A stretch of 64,000 nucleotides of DNA from Fimbriimonadia bacterium (GCA_039961735.1 JABRVX010000009.1:124001-188000), one strand, 5' to 3'. Shown: positions 7,483 through 17,206, counted from the first letter of the stretch. The notes: generated by a model not told the origin, from the sequence alone. Numbers and translations: made by a program.

Positions 7483-10071
7483 CTAGTTATCCAAAGGCGT
7501 CCACCCATCGGAGAGCGTGCCTTTCATCCAGTACTTCTCGTTGTCTCCACCCTCGGTGCAGATGAGGGTATTGCCGCGGATGGCGATGCCCCACACCTGA
7601 CGGCCCTTGTCGTTGAACGTGCTATGCCAGCGCGCTACCCTGCGTCCAGATTCGTAGCGATCGATGCCGTCTTGCGTTCCGACATACAGCCGTCCGGTTT
7701 CGTCATAGCACACGCTAAGCGGCTTCATGGCGTTGTCTACGATGGCAGTGCGTTTCATCTCCCGCAGGGAGTCGGCATTCAGCGTGACCTCGGTGACACG
7801 GTTCGCTCCGAACTCGGCGATGGCTACGACGAGGCGATCACCGATGATATGCACCGCCAGGTCGCGAGCATCTAGAAACTCACCCTCGATGGTGCCGAGG
7901 GACTTGCCATCCGGATCGTACACTTCGATACGTCCGAGGTCGGGATACGAGGCGAACAGTCGATTCTGGGAATCGGAATCGATCCGAGCGGGGTAGGCAA
8001 AGTCGTCGCGGCCTTCCCCGATACGTCGCGAGTCGCCGAAGCGGTTTGTCACCTTGTGTGTCTTAGTATCTATCTCCACGATACCCTGCCGCCAGCGAGC
8101 GGCCACGAAGATGCGGTTAGAGGGTGTCACCGTGATGTCCGTGATGCTACCACTGCCGATTAGCGCTGTGTCGGACATGTTTATGAGGCTGCCTTCGGCG
8201 TCCACCCCGAAGACGGTGCCTATGTGATTGTCAATCACATACATCGCACCGTCCGGCCCGAAGGCGGTGCCGATAGGACGTACCAGTCCCATCTTCACCT
8301 GCTCCACCTCGGGCCACACGATGGGTTCGGCGATGCGGCTCTCCGTCCCGTCTTCGGCGACCGCTGTGACGGTGAACCAGATGTAGCCCTGGCGCGGCGG
8401 AAACTCGACGGTGGCGGTGCGAACGTTCGCGGCAACCTCCTGCACGGTCTCATAGGTGGGCTCGTGCAACGCGCACTTCCAGTCTCGATTCCACCGCACG
8501 CGGTACTTGGAGATGCGCTTGCCGGCGACGCTGGGAGCATCCCATGCTAACACAGCCCTGGTGCGATCGCTCCGGTCTGTCAGCACCCGAAGGTTCTCTA
8601 CGGGTGGCGGGGAGCCGAGAGGCGCGATGTTCGTCTGGTAGACGTAGGTGTGCGACTTCTTGCTACCACGCCAGTAGGCGATGTTGAACTCTCGCACGTC
8701 CACGAAGTGGTACTCCTTCTGGCCGTATGCGCGCACGCAGTACATGATCACGCAATTGCCCCCTACCACCCATAACGTGTTGTATGGGTTGGCCCCCAGG
8801 TTGAATCTACCTTCAGAGTCCAGCCGCACGTGCTTCGGCGTGACGATGTCGGTCTTGCGGCTGAAGACGTTCATATCGTACGGCGAGGCCCACTGCTGGA
8901 AGATGGTCAGCGCCGCACCGGCGAGGGGCTTTCCCCGGTTGTCCAGGAACTGCACGAAGTTGCTCTCCGGCATGTCGAAGAGGTAGACGCCGTAGCCTGC
9001 GTGATTGCCCCAGGTTCGCAGCGTAGCATCGAACGCCGCGGCCTCGTGCTCGCTGAAAGCGCCACGGATCTCGTCACGGAACCCACCACCCATGATGGAT
9101 CCGTGGACGGCCCGGTGATCGGAGTAGGGGATCTCGATGGTCTTACCGGTGTCGGGATCCCGCGCGAGGTTGTCCAGCATCCCGAGTCCGATCTGGTAGC
9201 TGTCAATCACACCGCACTGATGCACCAGTTCGTGAATCAGCCCGCCATCGATCCCCTTGGCGTACTCGGGGATGCGGTCGAGGTCCCAATGGATCGTCCA
9301 GTTGCACCACCCACCCTTCGCGCTGTATGCCTTGTGCTCCGCTCCTTCGTACTCCGGGAAGATGTAGTTGAAGCGAATTCCCGCCTGCACGCCCTTGGGA
9401 GTGGAGGGGTATACGGCCAGGCGGAAGTATTCCCGCCACTTGTCTATGTGTGCCTGACACCAGTCCTCGAAGGAGTAGGACCCGACCAGATTCTCGCTCT
9501 TGCCAAAGGCTTCATACTCCCCGTTCGGCCCCGCCGCGATGGTGAGCACGAATCCGAATGTAGGGTCCTCGCGTTTGTTGTTCGTCTCGGATATCTCTTT
9601 GATCTCGTTCTGCGAGTCCGCCTCGAAGGAGACGAAGTGCCGCCCGGGGTCGTAGGGCCACTGAATCGACACGGTGGTCTTCTCGCCCGGGTCCAGTGTT
9701 GGCAGCGTGCCCTTCTTCACCACTTTGCCGTCCATCTTGAATTGGTACTCGCTCGCAAGGGCTCTCGCGCCGCCTTTGTTGGCTACGTACGCCGTCATCG
9801 TCACCGGCTCGCCCTTGTCTGGGCGGGTCTTGACGTTGGCCTCGTACTCGTCCCGGGTGAAGTAATAGACGAAAGGCCGCCCGCCGCTCCCCGAGCCTGG
9901 CTTCACCAGCACGGGCAGGTTGCCGGGATAGTTGAACCCGTAGTTAGGGTACACGGGCCACTGCTCGATGAACAGCACGTCCAAGTCGGGCATTGCGGGG
10001 ACGTCGGCCCAGAGGGAGGGAGCAGGACCTGCGAGAAGAGGGAAGATTGCCGAGACGAAGAGACGGATCAT
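7483..10071 (-). CDS. Large secreted protein: CARDB-like, HExxH, fibronectin III, NHL repeats
   Basis: 862 residues with a signal peptide (MIRLFVSAIFPLLAGPAPSLWA). Order of parts: a CARDB-like adhesion domain (about 80-175, ending FEADSQNEIKEISETNN); a central region with HELVHQ near residue 286, the HExxH zinc-binding form of metallopeptidases; a fibronectin type III-like domain (about 500-595, PPVENLRVLTDRSD.. to WFTVTAVAEDG); and a C-terminal NHL/beta-propeller region (about 600-862, with VIDNHIGTVFGV and SRRIGEGRDDFAYP type repeats). Probably exported and associated with carbohydrate or protein breakdown. The start has a GGAGGT ribosome site. It follows the 10199 gene by 127 bp on the same strand. 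Activity of the HExxH site is unproven. Confidence 0.75.
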   Translation of the reverse strand: MIRLFVSAIFPLLAGPAPSLWADVPAMPDLDVLFIEQWPVYPNYGFNYPGNLPVLVKPGSGSGGRPFVYYFTRDEYEANVKTRPDKGEPVTMTAYVANKGGARALASEYQFKMDGKVVKKGTLPTLDPGEKTTVSIQWPYDPGRHFVSFEADSQNEIKEISETNNKREDPTFGFVLTIAAGPNGEYEAFGKSENLVGSYSFEDWCQAHIDKWREYFRLAVYPSTPKGVQAGIRFNYIFPEYEGAEHKAYSAKGGWCNWTIHWDLDRIPEYAKGIDGGLIHELVHQCGVIDSYQIGLGMLDNLARDPDTGKTIEIPYSDHRAVHGSIMGGGFRDEIRGAFSEHEAAAFDATLRTWGNHAGYGVYLFDMPESNFVQFLDNRGKPLAGAALTIFQQWASPYDMNVFSRKTDIVTPKHVRLDSEGRFNLGANPYNTLWVVGGNCVIMYCVRAYGQKEYHFVDVREFNIAYWRGSKKSHTYVYQTNIAPLGSPPPVENLRVLTDRSDRTRAVLAWDAPSVAGKRISKYRVRWNRDWKCALHEPTYETVQEVAANVRTATVEFPPRQGYIWFTVTAVAEDGTESRIAEPIVWPEVEQVKMGLVRPIGTAFGPDGAMYVIDNHIGTVFGVDAEGSLINMSDTALIGSGSITDITVTPSNRIFVAARWRQGIVEIDTKTHKVTNRFGDSRRIGEGRDDFAYPARIDSDSQNRLFASYPDLGRIEVYDPDGKSLGTIEGEFLDARDLAVHIIGDRLVVAIAEFGANRVTEVTLNADSLREMKRTAIVDNAMKPLSVCYDETGRLYVGTQDGIDRYESGRRVARWHSTFNDKGRQVWGIAIRGNTLICTEGGDNEKYWMKGTLSDGWTPLDN

Positions 10072-10198
10072 GGGTTCGACCTCCGGGACGCTGAGTTCGG
10101 CTCTGGGTTTCTGTTTCCGCAGGGGCGCGGAGAACTCCTGTCGGCAGACACTGTGCCTGCCGAGTCTCGCAAGCCCGTCTTCGAGGCCCCTGGCGTCT

Positions 10199-13096
10199 CT
10201 AGCGCAGCTTCACCACGCTGTGCGTGCGCGAGGGTGCACCGGCCGGGTAGGCGACTGTGGACGCGTCGGCCGTGCGCACCTCGATCCAGTACTCGAAGTC
10301 ACCAGATCGCTCGCATGACAGCATCCCATCGTACACACCCCTGGCAACACGCACTACCTTCGCCTGCCGCCACGCACTCTCACCCAGCGGCCGCCAGTGG
10401 AGGGCGACGGCGGTTACCTCGGCGGCGCTCAGGACATGGATGGGGATACGCAGTGGTGCGCCATCTTCCAGCAGCGTGCGCTTGGTGGGAACGCACAGCA
10501 GGGTCGGTCCATCATACGACTTTTCTACGGAGTACTCAGCCGGGAGCGGTTCGCCGAGCATGGCTTCCAACTCCTTGCGCTGGCGCTCCACGGTCCTTGG
10601 CAAGATATGCTGCTCCCAGTTAGCTAGGGTGCCCAACTCGCCCTTCGTGCCGATGGTAGGTAGCAGATAGCGATACACTTCCTCGAGCCTATCCAGTAAG
10701 GCCTTATAGAGTGGTAGTGCCGTACGGGCCGCATTCCTCCGCACCTCGCCATCCTGACTCTCGTGAGCGGGTCTCAACACTTCCTCCACGCGATGACCCG
10801 CGTGGGCCATCCTAGCCATGGCGCGCAGGTAGCGGAACGAGTTCAGCCAGTAATCGAACCGCTCCAGGTTGCCCGGTCCTTCGACTCTGGGTCCCATCGC
10901 CTCAAGCTCCGCTACGAAGCCGTACTGCTTTTCGATCTCCTCGATCGGGCGTCCGTCGTTCCACAGCCCTCCCGGGCCGTCCATCCACCCTGCGGGCCGG
11001 GGAAGCTTGCCGTCCAGGCGCGCGAATAGCCTCGCAGCGTCCTGCGCCACCTGCGGTCCGAACTGATGCAGTGCCCAGTCGCCATAGAAAGCATCACATG
11101 GAAGGTCACGCTCCATCTCCCTATCCGCGGCATAGGCTCCCACCGCAGGACCGGCGCAGTTGATACGCATGGACTGTCCGGCACCTTCTACTACCACTCC
11201 TGCAATGCACGGCATCTCGACCACTGGTACGAACTCTATGTCTAGTCGTCCGTCCTCAACGCTAACATGATAGGTCATGTCGAGAGCACGGTTCTGCCCT
11301 ACCTCGGCAAACACGTCTAGGCGCGATACCACCGTCTTGCCCTCGATCTGCACGTCGAACACTCTGCGGCCCGGCTCGGAGTAGTAGGGTTCGCAGAACT
11401 TGAGAGTGACCTGGTACTCGCCGTTCGGCACCATGAAGCGGTAAGACGACAAGTCATAGCGAACGTGTTGATACACCATCGGCTCATCGGCTCCCTCTAT
11501 TCGGTTGCCTGGGAAGTGTGCGAGCTTGCCACCTAACGCCCCAGATACCGATGGAGCATCGGGTGGCGGAGGCAGTTGCCACGCAGCTCCCGCCAGTGCC
11601 GCGACGTTCGGCCCGATCACGCGAGTTCGCCAGTGGATACCCATAAGGCCGTTGCAGCCGTACGCGTGCGCGTCGGAGGCGTCACGGAGCATCCGCCCTA
11701 CCCACAGCTGCGGGGTAGTCAGCGCGGGGTCGTCTTCGAGCCACGGTATGGCCCACTTGTCTCTTCCACTCACGCGCGCGAAGCCTGCCTCGACGGGGGC
11801 CATGCCGACTTCTCGATTGATGCAACTAACACCTACGTCCGCCGGTAGCTCGCGGGCAAAGAGATCTCTCGCATACTGTGGTCCCAACACCCAGCCGCAC
11901 GTGGCCATAGCGAAGGGCTTCCCGAGTTTGTCCAGAGCGCGGAGCGCCGCCCTGATGTCGGCGAGAGTGCGTTCCACCTCCTCGGGCGTGGTGCCGCTCC
12001 ACGTCCATCCCTCGGGTGTCCACAGCCAGTAGTAGTCCACCGGCGAGACGAGCGAGAGCCTGCGAAAGATGCCTTCGTAGAACTGCTCGGTCGTGGCCTC
12101 CGGATAGCGTTCGCGCACCCTTCGCGGCACGGTCAGTGGCGTCTCGGTGCCTACACAGGTTCGGATCCCGAGCTCCTCCGCAAAAGCGAACGCTCTACCG
12201 AGCATGTCACCCGTACGATTGAACAGCCGGGTGCAGGCATCGGGGTCGTAGGGCTTCGGCGTTAGGCCGCGCATGACATCCGTGCCGTAGTCGTCCCTGT
12301 CGAAGAGAGCCCCGGCTCCGAATAGGAAGTCCGAAGTCTTCTTGGGGTCGTACCCCCAATCACCCCTGAGGGTGTTCTGGTAGGAGGCGGGATAGGCGAG
12401 ACGCACCCGTCCCTTCTCGTCCACATCCTCGGACACACCTATCCACACGGTCGGCTCGGCGATGTCCTCGGGGTAGGTGTGCAGGCCGATGAAGTTCATG
12501 CGCAACTTCGGGAGCTGTGCGAGGACCGCCTTGTAATCGTCCAAGCTCCACCAGTCCGGCCCTTCCGGGAAGTCGTGGAAAGGCTGTATGCCGCGCAGCG
12601 TGAACTTCGGCCGCCCCACCTCGTCCACGTCAACCCGACTCAGAGGCGCGTGCCGGTCGGGCAGCACATCTCCGTCCAAGTAGAACCGTACCCCGAGCTT
12701 CTCGGCAAAGCGATAGGCCCCGTATAGGGTGCCCACATCATCGCCACCGACGACAAGAGTGACGGTCCGGGTCCCCATGCGAACCGTTCGCAACATGTAC
12801 TCCTCGGAAATGAGCGAGTCGAACGCCGGGAGCAGGCCGGCCTGCTCCGCAAGGGCTCTCACAAGCCCCCTGTCGCTGCGACCGACGACGACCGCGTACC
12901 CCGATTCGGACGGCAGAGCGTCGTCCGTCGGAATGAGCAGGGGCAGGGAGCCAGTGACGTGGTAGAGGTATCGCCGTACTTCGCGAGCCGCCAGATCCTC
13001 AAGCGAGCTCGCCTGGCGGGGCAGGACGACGACGGTCTGGCTCTCGGTGGCTGGGCCGAGCGACAGGAAAGCGAGCAGAGGCGACAATATGAACAT
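10199..13096 (-). CDS. Secreted glycan-active protein: GH67/GH20-like N-domain and malectin-like domain
   Basis: 965 residues. After a short hydrophobic signal (MFILSPLLAFLSLGPATES) comes a domain (about 20-140) with VVVLPRQASSLEDLAAREVRRYL and GYAVVVGR, typical of the alpha-glucuronidase/hexosaminidase N-terminal beta domain that precedes a TIM barrel. The middle (about 150-520) contains GVRFYLDGDVLPDR and repeated barrel-like blocks (WWSLDDYKAVLAQLPKLRMNF, YYWLWTPEGWTWSG). Around 560-690 a malectin-like module is visible (NGEYQVTLKFCEPYY, GRRVFDVQIEGKTVV). The C-terminus is an Ig-like domain. Likely binds and perhaps cleaves a uronic-acid or hexosamine-containing glycan. No clear ribosome site precedes the ATG at 13096, so the start is less certain. 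Divergent from the GH38 gene. Confidence 0.7.
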   Translation of the reverse strand: MFILSPLLAFLSLGPATESQTVVVLPRQASSLEDLAAREVRRYLYHVTGSLPLLIPTDDALPSESGYAVVVGRSDRGLVRALAEQAGLLPAFDSLISEEYMLRTVRMGTRTVTLVVGGDDVGTLYGAYRFAEKLGVRFYLDGDVLPDRHAPLSRVDVDEVGRPKFTLRGIQPFHDFPEGPDWWSLDDYKAVLAQLPKLRMNFIGLHTYPEDIAEPTVWIGVSEDVDEKGRVRLAYPASYQNTLRGDWGYDPKKTSDFLFGAGALFDRDDYGTDVMRGLTPKPYDPDACTRLFNRTGDMLGRAFAFAEELGIRTCVGTETPLTVPRRVRERYPEATTEQFYEGIFRRLSLVSPVDYYWLWTPEGWTWSGTTPEEVERTLADIRAALRALDKLGKPFAMATCGWVLGPQYARDLFARELPADVGVSCINREVGMAPVEAGFARVSGRDKWAIPWLEDDPALTTPQLWVGRMLRDASDAHAYGCNGLMGIHWRTRVIGPNVAALAGAAWQLPPPPDAPSVSGALGGKLAHFPGNRIEGADEPMVYQHVRYDLSSYRFMVPNGEYQVTLKFCEPYYSEPGRRVFDVQIEGKTVVSRLDVFAEVGQNRALDMTYHVSVEDGRLDIEFVPVVEMPCIAGVVVEGAGQSMRINCAGPAVGAYAADREMERDLPCDAFYGDWALHQFGPQVAQDAARLFARLDGKLPRPAGWMDGPGGLWNDGRPIEEIEKQYGFVAELEAMGPRVEGPGNLERFDYWLNSFRYLRAMARMAHAGHRVEEVLRPAHESQDGEVRRNAARTALPLYKALLDRLEEVYRYLLPTIGTKGELGTLANWEQHILPRTVERQRKELEAMLGEPLPAEYSVEKSYDGPTLLCVPTKRTLLEDGAPLRIPIHVLSAAEVTAVALHWRPLGESAWRQAKVVRVARGVYDGMLSCERSGDFEYWIEVRTADASTVAYPAGAPSRTHSVVKLR

Positions 13097-13163
13097 TGGG
13101 GGGTTGGATTCGTGTCGCGCTGGGCCTATCCTTTTCGGGAGCGGCAGGGAACATCGTGTCCGC

Positions 13164-16100
13164 ATGGTAGTCGAGCGTATGCACAAGCATCCCGACGTCA
13201 CGGTCAAACGCCTTCGGCGGTTCCTTTCCGACAGACTCGTAGGCCACTTCTACGGCCGTAAGGTCCCCTTGTCACTCGCGGTCTCCCAACAGCAGGGGAT
13301 ACGCGACGAGCGCGCCGCCCGTGCTGCGCGGTTCCTTCCCGTGGAGCCAGGCTTCCGCTGGGGTCCAGTGTGGTCCACAGCCTGGTTTCGCATCACGGGA
13401 AACGTGCCAGAAGAGTGGAATGGCGAAAACGTGCTAGCAGCGATCGACCTGGGAGCTGAAACCACCGTGTGGTGGAACAATGCGCCGCGCGAGGGCCTGG
13501 ATCGCAACCACCGTTACCACCATTACGAAGGCGGGCCGGAAGTGGACCTGATCGCCGAAGCCTACGCGATCAATCCGCTGGTATCGGACTGGGGCCGCCC
13601 GAAAGACCCTCCCGCGACTCCGTGCGAGGTGGGTGAGTGCTTCCTCTTCTTGCCGGATGCGAGATTGTGGTCCTACTACCACGACTTCCGCGTGGCTTTG
13701 GGCCTACTGGAGGAGCTTCCGAGGGACGAGCCGCGATTCGGACGCCTCTTGTATGCCATGAACGAATCGGTTAATGCATTCAGTCGCGAGGGGATTGACG
13801 CCGCGACGGAGGTACTGCGCGAAGAGTGGTATCAGCCTGCGTGTGCCTCGGCGCACAAGGTGAGTGCCATCGGCCATGCGCATATAGACACCGCGTGGCT
13901 TTGGCCACTTCATATCACCATGAAGAAGTGCGCACACACCTTCTCGACGGCTACGCGATACATGGAACTGTATCCCGACTACAAGTTTCTTTGCAGCCAA
14001 GCCGCACAGTACGAGTGGATTCGTGAGCAGTACCCAGGGCTCTTCGAACGAATCAAGGAGATGGTGAAGCGCGGGCAGTGGGAGCCCACTGGCAGCATGT
14101 GGGTAGAAGCCGACTGCAACGTACCCTCCGGAGAGTCGCTCGTGCGTCAGTTCCTATACGGCAAGCGCTACTTCCTCGAGCACTTCGGAGTGGAGACCAA
14201 AGACATGTGGCTGCCGGACGTGTTCGGATACAGCGCCGCGCTGCCGCAGATTCTGAAGCTGGCCGGGGTGGACTACTTCCTGACTCAAAAGATATGCTGG
14301 AACGATACCAACGTTTTCCCCCACCACACCTTCCGTTGGAAGGGTATTGACGGCACCGAGGTGCTCTCTCACTTCATGCCCGCCAACGATTACTGCTGTA
14401 ACATGACACCGAAGCAGCTCTTGTTCAGCGTGCATAACTTCAAGGAGCACGGGCGATCCGATCGGTCACTGTACGTATACGGCTACGGTGATGGCGGCGG
14501 TGGTCCGACGGTGGACATGATCGAGGCCGGCCTGCGCATGAGGGATGTGGAAGGGCTTCCGCGCGTAGAGATGGAGTTCGCCAGGGACTTCCTGCGCAAG
14601 ACTTTCGAGGAGGCGAGGGACCTCGCTACGTGGTGGGGGGAGCTGTACTTCGAGCTGCACCGCGGCACCTACACCACCCAAGCAACTAACAAGAAGCACA
14701 ACCGCAAGTGCGAGCTGCTACTTCGCGACGCCGAGATGCTCGCATCGCTGTTCTGCGGTGCGTCCGCCTATCCTCGCGACGCGCTGGAAGAGGCGTGGAA
14801 GCTGGTGCTGCTCAACCAGTTCCACGATATCCTTCCTGGCTCGAGCATCGAGGAGGTGTATCGAGACAGCGACAGGGATTACACGCGCGTGTATGACCTC
14901 CTTAGGCCCGTGGTAGATGGAGTGGTGCAGGAGAGCCGCGGAGAGCATGTCGCCCTGTACTCGACACGTGAGGCAGGATTCGGTGATCTCGGCACTGTGA
15001 GGCTCGCGGGCGGTAAGAAGTACCAAAGCATCGAGTGGGCGGAGGGAGGAGTATCTCCGCTGCAGCAGTTAGGCGAGGAAGCCTTGTTCGCGGTTCCACC
15101 ATTCGGCATCGGGCGACTGTCCGGAAAGCTCTCGGAAACCGTGGTTCCTGCGAGCATCCTGTCAGTGGACGAAAGGACGCTGGAGAACGAGCACCTGGCT
15201 GTTCGGATTGATGATGCAGGCAGCATTGCTTCGCTGGTTCTCAAGGCTAGCGACCAGCAGGTGGTCGCGGAAGGGCGCGTGTGCAACGAGATACAACTCC
15301 TAGAGGACGTGCCGAACAACTGGGAGGCATGGGACATAGACCTCTTCTCCCACGAGACCGTGCGGTCGTTGCCAGGTCGAGCGGAAATCGAAGTGGTCGA
15401 GCACGGCCCGGTGCGAGCAGCTGTGCGAGTGACGAAGACATTCGGCTCCAGCCGGATAGTCCAGGACATCCGTCTCGCGGCAAGTGCTCCGTTCGTGGAA
15501 TTCGCTACCACCGTGGATTGGCACGAGGACCGCAAGATGCTGAAGGCGGCCTTCCCGGTACGCGTGAACTCCCCCCGAGCCACCTACGAGATTCAGTTCG
15601 GCCATGTGGAGCGTCCTACGCACTATAACACCAGTTGGGACCAAGCGCGTTTCGAGGTATGCGGTCACAAGTGGGCGGACCTGAGCGAGGGCGGATGGGG
15701 CGTAGCGTTGATCAATGACTGCAAGTATGGCCACGACACCTATCTCGACACGATACGGCTCACACTGTTGCGCGCACCGCAAGCCCCCGACCCGACAGCC
15801 GATAGAGGCACTCATCACTTCACCTATTGGCTGTACCCACACCTCGGCGACTTCCGGCAGGCTGGAGTGGTGACCGTGGCCAACCGGCTCAACTCGCCCG
15901 TCCGGTGCGTCCGAACCGCGAGCCCTGTCGACACGCACTCCTTCCTCGAGATCACCGCCCCGCCGGATGGCCCGAAGCTGGTGGTGGAGACACTGAAACG
16001 AGCCGAGGGCTCGAACGACCTGATTCTTCGCCTGTACGAAGCGCACAACGCTAGGGGGAAGGCCGGCATCCGGTTCGGGTTCCCCGTTGTGCAGGCACAG

Positions 16101-16220
16101 CGCTGCGACCTGCTAGAGCGCGCTGTAGGGGAAGCGATCGAAGTGCGGGACGGCACCATCACACTAGACGTGCGCCCCTTCGAGATTATTACTCTCAAGC
16201 TCGGGCAGGGGCTTGCCTAG
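13164..16220 (+). CDS. Alpha-mannosidase, glycoside hydrolase family 38
   Basis: About 1018 residues, normal for bacterial class II alpha-mannosidases. The catalytic N-domain has GHAHIDTAWLWP, supplying the zinc-binding His and Asp, and MWLPDVFGYSAALPQIL, whose Asp is the nucleophile position. Later blocks include YGYGDGGGGPT and HRGTYTTQA, also family hallmarks, and the beta-rich C-terminal domain with FHDILPGSSI. It removes alpha-linked mannose; no signal peptide is evident, so a cytoplasmic role on imported oligosaccharides is likely. Start at ATG 13164 or ATG 13179 (MHKHPDVT); neither has a strong ribosome site. It is divergent from the malectin-domain gene, consistent with one glycan-utilisation locus. 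Confidence 0.93.
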   Translation: MVVERMHKHPDVTVKRLRRFLSDRLVGHFYGRKVPLSLAVSQQQGIRDERAARAARFLPVEPGFRWGPVWSTAWFRITGNVPEEWNGENVLAAIDLGAETTVWWNNAPREGLDRNHRYHHYEGGPEVDLIAEAYAINPLVSDWGRPKDPPATPCEVGECFLFLPDARLWSYYHDFRVALGLLEELPRDEPRFGRLLYAMNESVNAFSREGIDAATEVLREEWYQPACASAHKVSAIGHAHIDTAWLWPLHITMKKCAHTFSTATRYMELYPDYKFLCSQAAQYEWIREQYPGLFERIKEMVKRGQWEPTGSMWVEADCNVPSGESLVRQFLYGKRYFLEHFGVETKDMWLPDVFGYSAALPQILKLAGVDYFLTQKICWNDTNVFPHHTFRWKGIDGTEVLSHFMPANDYCCNMTPKQLLFSVHNFKEHGRSDRSLYVYGYGDGGGGPTVDMIEAGLRMRDVEGLPRVEMEFARDFLRKTFEEARDLATWWGELYFELHRGTYTTQATNKKHNRKCELLLRDAEMLASLFCGASAYPRDALEEAWKLVLLNQFHDILPGSSIEEVYRDSDRDYTRVYDLLRPVVDGVVQESRGEHVALYSTREAGFGDLGTVRLAGGKKYQSIEWAEGGVSPLQQLGEEALFAVPPFGIGRLSGKLSETVVPASILSVDERTLENEHLAVRIDDAGSIASLVLKASDQQVVAEGRVCNEIQLLEDVPNNWEAWDIDLFSHETVRSLPGRAEIEVVEHGPVRAAVRVTKTFGSSRIVQDIRLAASAPFVEFATTVDWHEDRKMLKAAFPVRVNSPRATYEIQFGHVERPTHYNTSWDQARFEVCGHKWADLSEGGWGVALINDCKYGHDTYLDTIRLTLLRAPQAPDPTADRGTHHFTYWLYPHLGDFRQAGVVTVANRLNSPVRCVRTASPVDTHSFLEITAPPDGPKLVVETLKRAEGSNDLILRLYEAHNARGKAGIRFGFPVVQAQRCDLLERAVGEAIEVRDGTITLDVRPFEIITLKLGQGLA

Positions 16221-16224
16221 CAGC

Positions 16225-16545
16225 ATGTTTTCCGATAGAATCGTACGTATGAGAGAGGGGATCGGCGTTCTCGACCTTCCGGCGCGCACCGACGCTCCCG
16301 AGCTACAGAGCGACCGGTGGTTGTGCTGGATCCTGAACAACGAAGTAACGCCGTTCGTAGATGTGATCGTGACGTTGATGCACGCCACCCGGTGTGACTA
16401 CTCCGAGGCCTATGCGGAGGCGTGGGAGGCGCACATGTTCGGCAAGGCGGTGTGTCACATCGCCGACCGCGAGGAGTGCCTTTCGGTCGCCGCTGCGATG
16501 AGCGGCATCGGCGTGCAGACCGAAGTGGTTCGCGAATGGGAGTAG
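16225..16545 (+). CDS. clpS: ClpS-like adaptor, first of a tandem pair
   Basis: 106 residues. The region from WILNNEVTPFVDVIVTLM to the end follows the ClpS fold: ILN-x-x-x-TP...V..L, an EA helix, then HMFGKAVCHI with the conserved His. ClpS binds N-end-rule substrates and docks on the ClpA/ClpC N-domain. The substrate-pocket motif that is usually NDD is here NNE, a partial change. The start may be ATG 16225 or ATG 16249; a TTG at 16213 would overlap the GH38 stop. The second ClpS-like gene starts 7 bp after its stop. No clpA or clpC gene is in the window. Confidence 0.8.
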   Translation: MFSDRIVRMREGIGVLDLPARTDAPELQSDRWLCWILNNEVTPFVDVIVTLMHATRCDYSEAYAEAWEAHMFGKAVCHIADREECLSVAAAMSGIGVQTEVVREWE

Positions 16546-16551
16546 GTCCGA

Positions 16552-16938
16552 ATGCGTATTCGAGCACCGCAAACCCTACAGTGTGTGGCTGAACGGCTGG
16601 GACCGTCGCTGGGCGCGCAGGTGCCGCCCGGTCAGCGTGGGCCCGGCAGAACGCTCGCGCCCGTCCTCCCCGACGTGGCCGAAGAAGAAGACCTAGAAGG
16701 CTACGGTGCGGGGCATTGGGTAGTCGTAGTCTATGACAATGATTACAATACCTTCGACGAAGTGATCGCTATTCTCCTGATCGCCACCCGCTGCAGCCTT
16801 CGCGAGGCGCAAACCGAGACCTGGGAAGTCCACCACCTGGGCAAGTCGGTGGTGCACTTCGGCTCGGAAGAGGAGTGCAAGCGGGTCGCCGCGGTCATCT
16901 CCAGCATCGGCATCAAGGTCGAAGTCCGCGAGGAGTAG
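16552..16938 (+). CDS. ClpS-like adaptor, second of a tandem pair
   Basis: 128 residues. The last 75 residues (GHWVVVVYDNDYNTFDEVIAI to the end) match the ClpS core, with the family His in EVHHLGKSVV. It shares ATRC.. EA..E.WE.H..GK and EEC..VAA..S.IG with the upstream copy, so the two are paralogues. The first 50 residues are Pro/Gly-rich and probably disordered, as in ClpS N-terminal extensions that engage the ClpA pore. The pocket motif reads DND instead of NDD. A GGGAGTAGG ribosome site sits just before the ATG and overlaps the previous gene's end. Confidence 0.78.
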   Translation: MRIRAPQTLQCVAERLGPSLGAQVPPGQRGPGRTLAPVLPDVAEEEDLEGYGAGHWVVVVYDNDYNTFDEVIAILLIATRCSLREAQTETWEVHHLGKSVVHFGSEEECKRVAAVISSIGIKVEVREE

Positions 16939-16957
16939 GCCGCCCGGAGTCGCGGGG

Positions 16958-16963
16958 TATAAT
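16958..16963 (+). promoter_or_regulatory. Possible -10 box for rpmE
   Basis: TATAAT lies 34 bp before the rpmE ATG, in the gap after the second ClpS-like gene. The matching -35 position is not consensus, so this is a weak single-box call. Confidence 0.35.
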
Positions 16964-16997
16964 TCCGCCTCGATTCGTCCGAACAGGCTAGAGGAAG

Positions 16998-17204
16998 ATG
17001 AAGGAAAACATCCACCCGAAATACGTGAAGACCGTCGTGAGCTGTGGCTGCGGGAACACCTTCGAGACCATCTCGACGAACCCGACGGTGAACGTCGAGA
17101 TCTGCTACGCGTGCCATCCCTTCTTCACCGGCAAGCAGAAGTTGGTTGACACCGAGGGCCGCGTCGAGAAGTTCATGCAGAAGTACGGAATCAAGAACAA
17201 GTAA
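16998..17204 (+). CDS. rpmE: 50S ribosomal protein L31
   Basis: 68 residues, standard length. MKENIHPKY starts the protein. SCGCGN and [13 protein letters not shown] supply the Cys residues of the zinc-binding (C+) type of L31, which sits in the large-subunit central protuberance and bridges to the 30S head. ATG at 16998 follows GAGGAAG. The YqhQ-like gene starts 2 bp after its stop; rpmE next to yqhQ is a widespread arrangement. A zinc-starvation L31 paralogue lacking Cys is not seen in the window. Confidence 0.97.
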   Translation: MKENIHPKYVKTVVSCGCGNTFETISTNPTVNVEICYACHPFFTGKQKLVDTEGRVEKFMQKYGIKNK

Positions 17205-17206
17205 CC

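Noticed and set aside
8830-10623. Very long plus-strand open frame
   Set aside because: Antisense to the secreted HExxH/CARDB gene, with Arg/Pro/His-rich composition typical of GC-rich shadows and no family resemblance.
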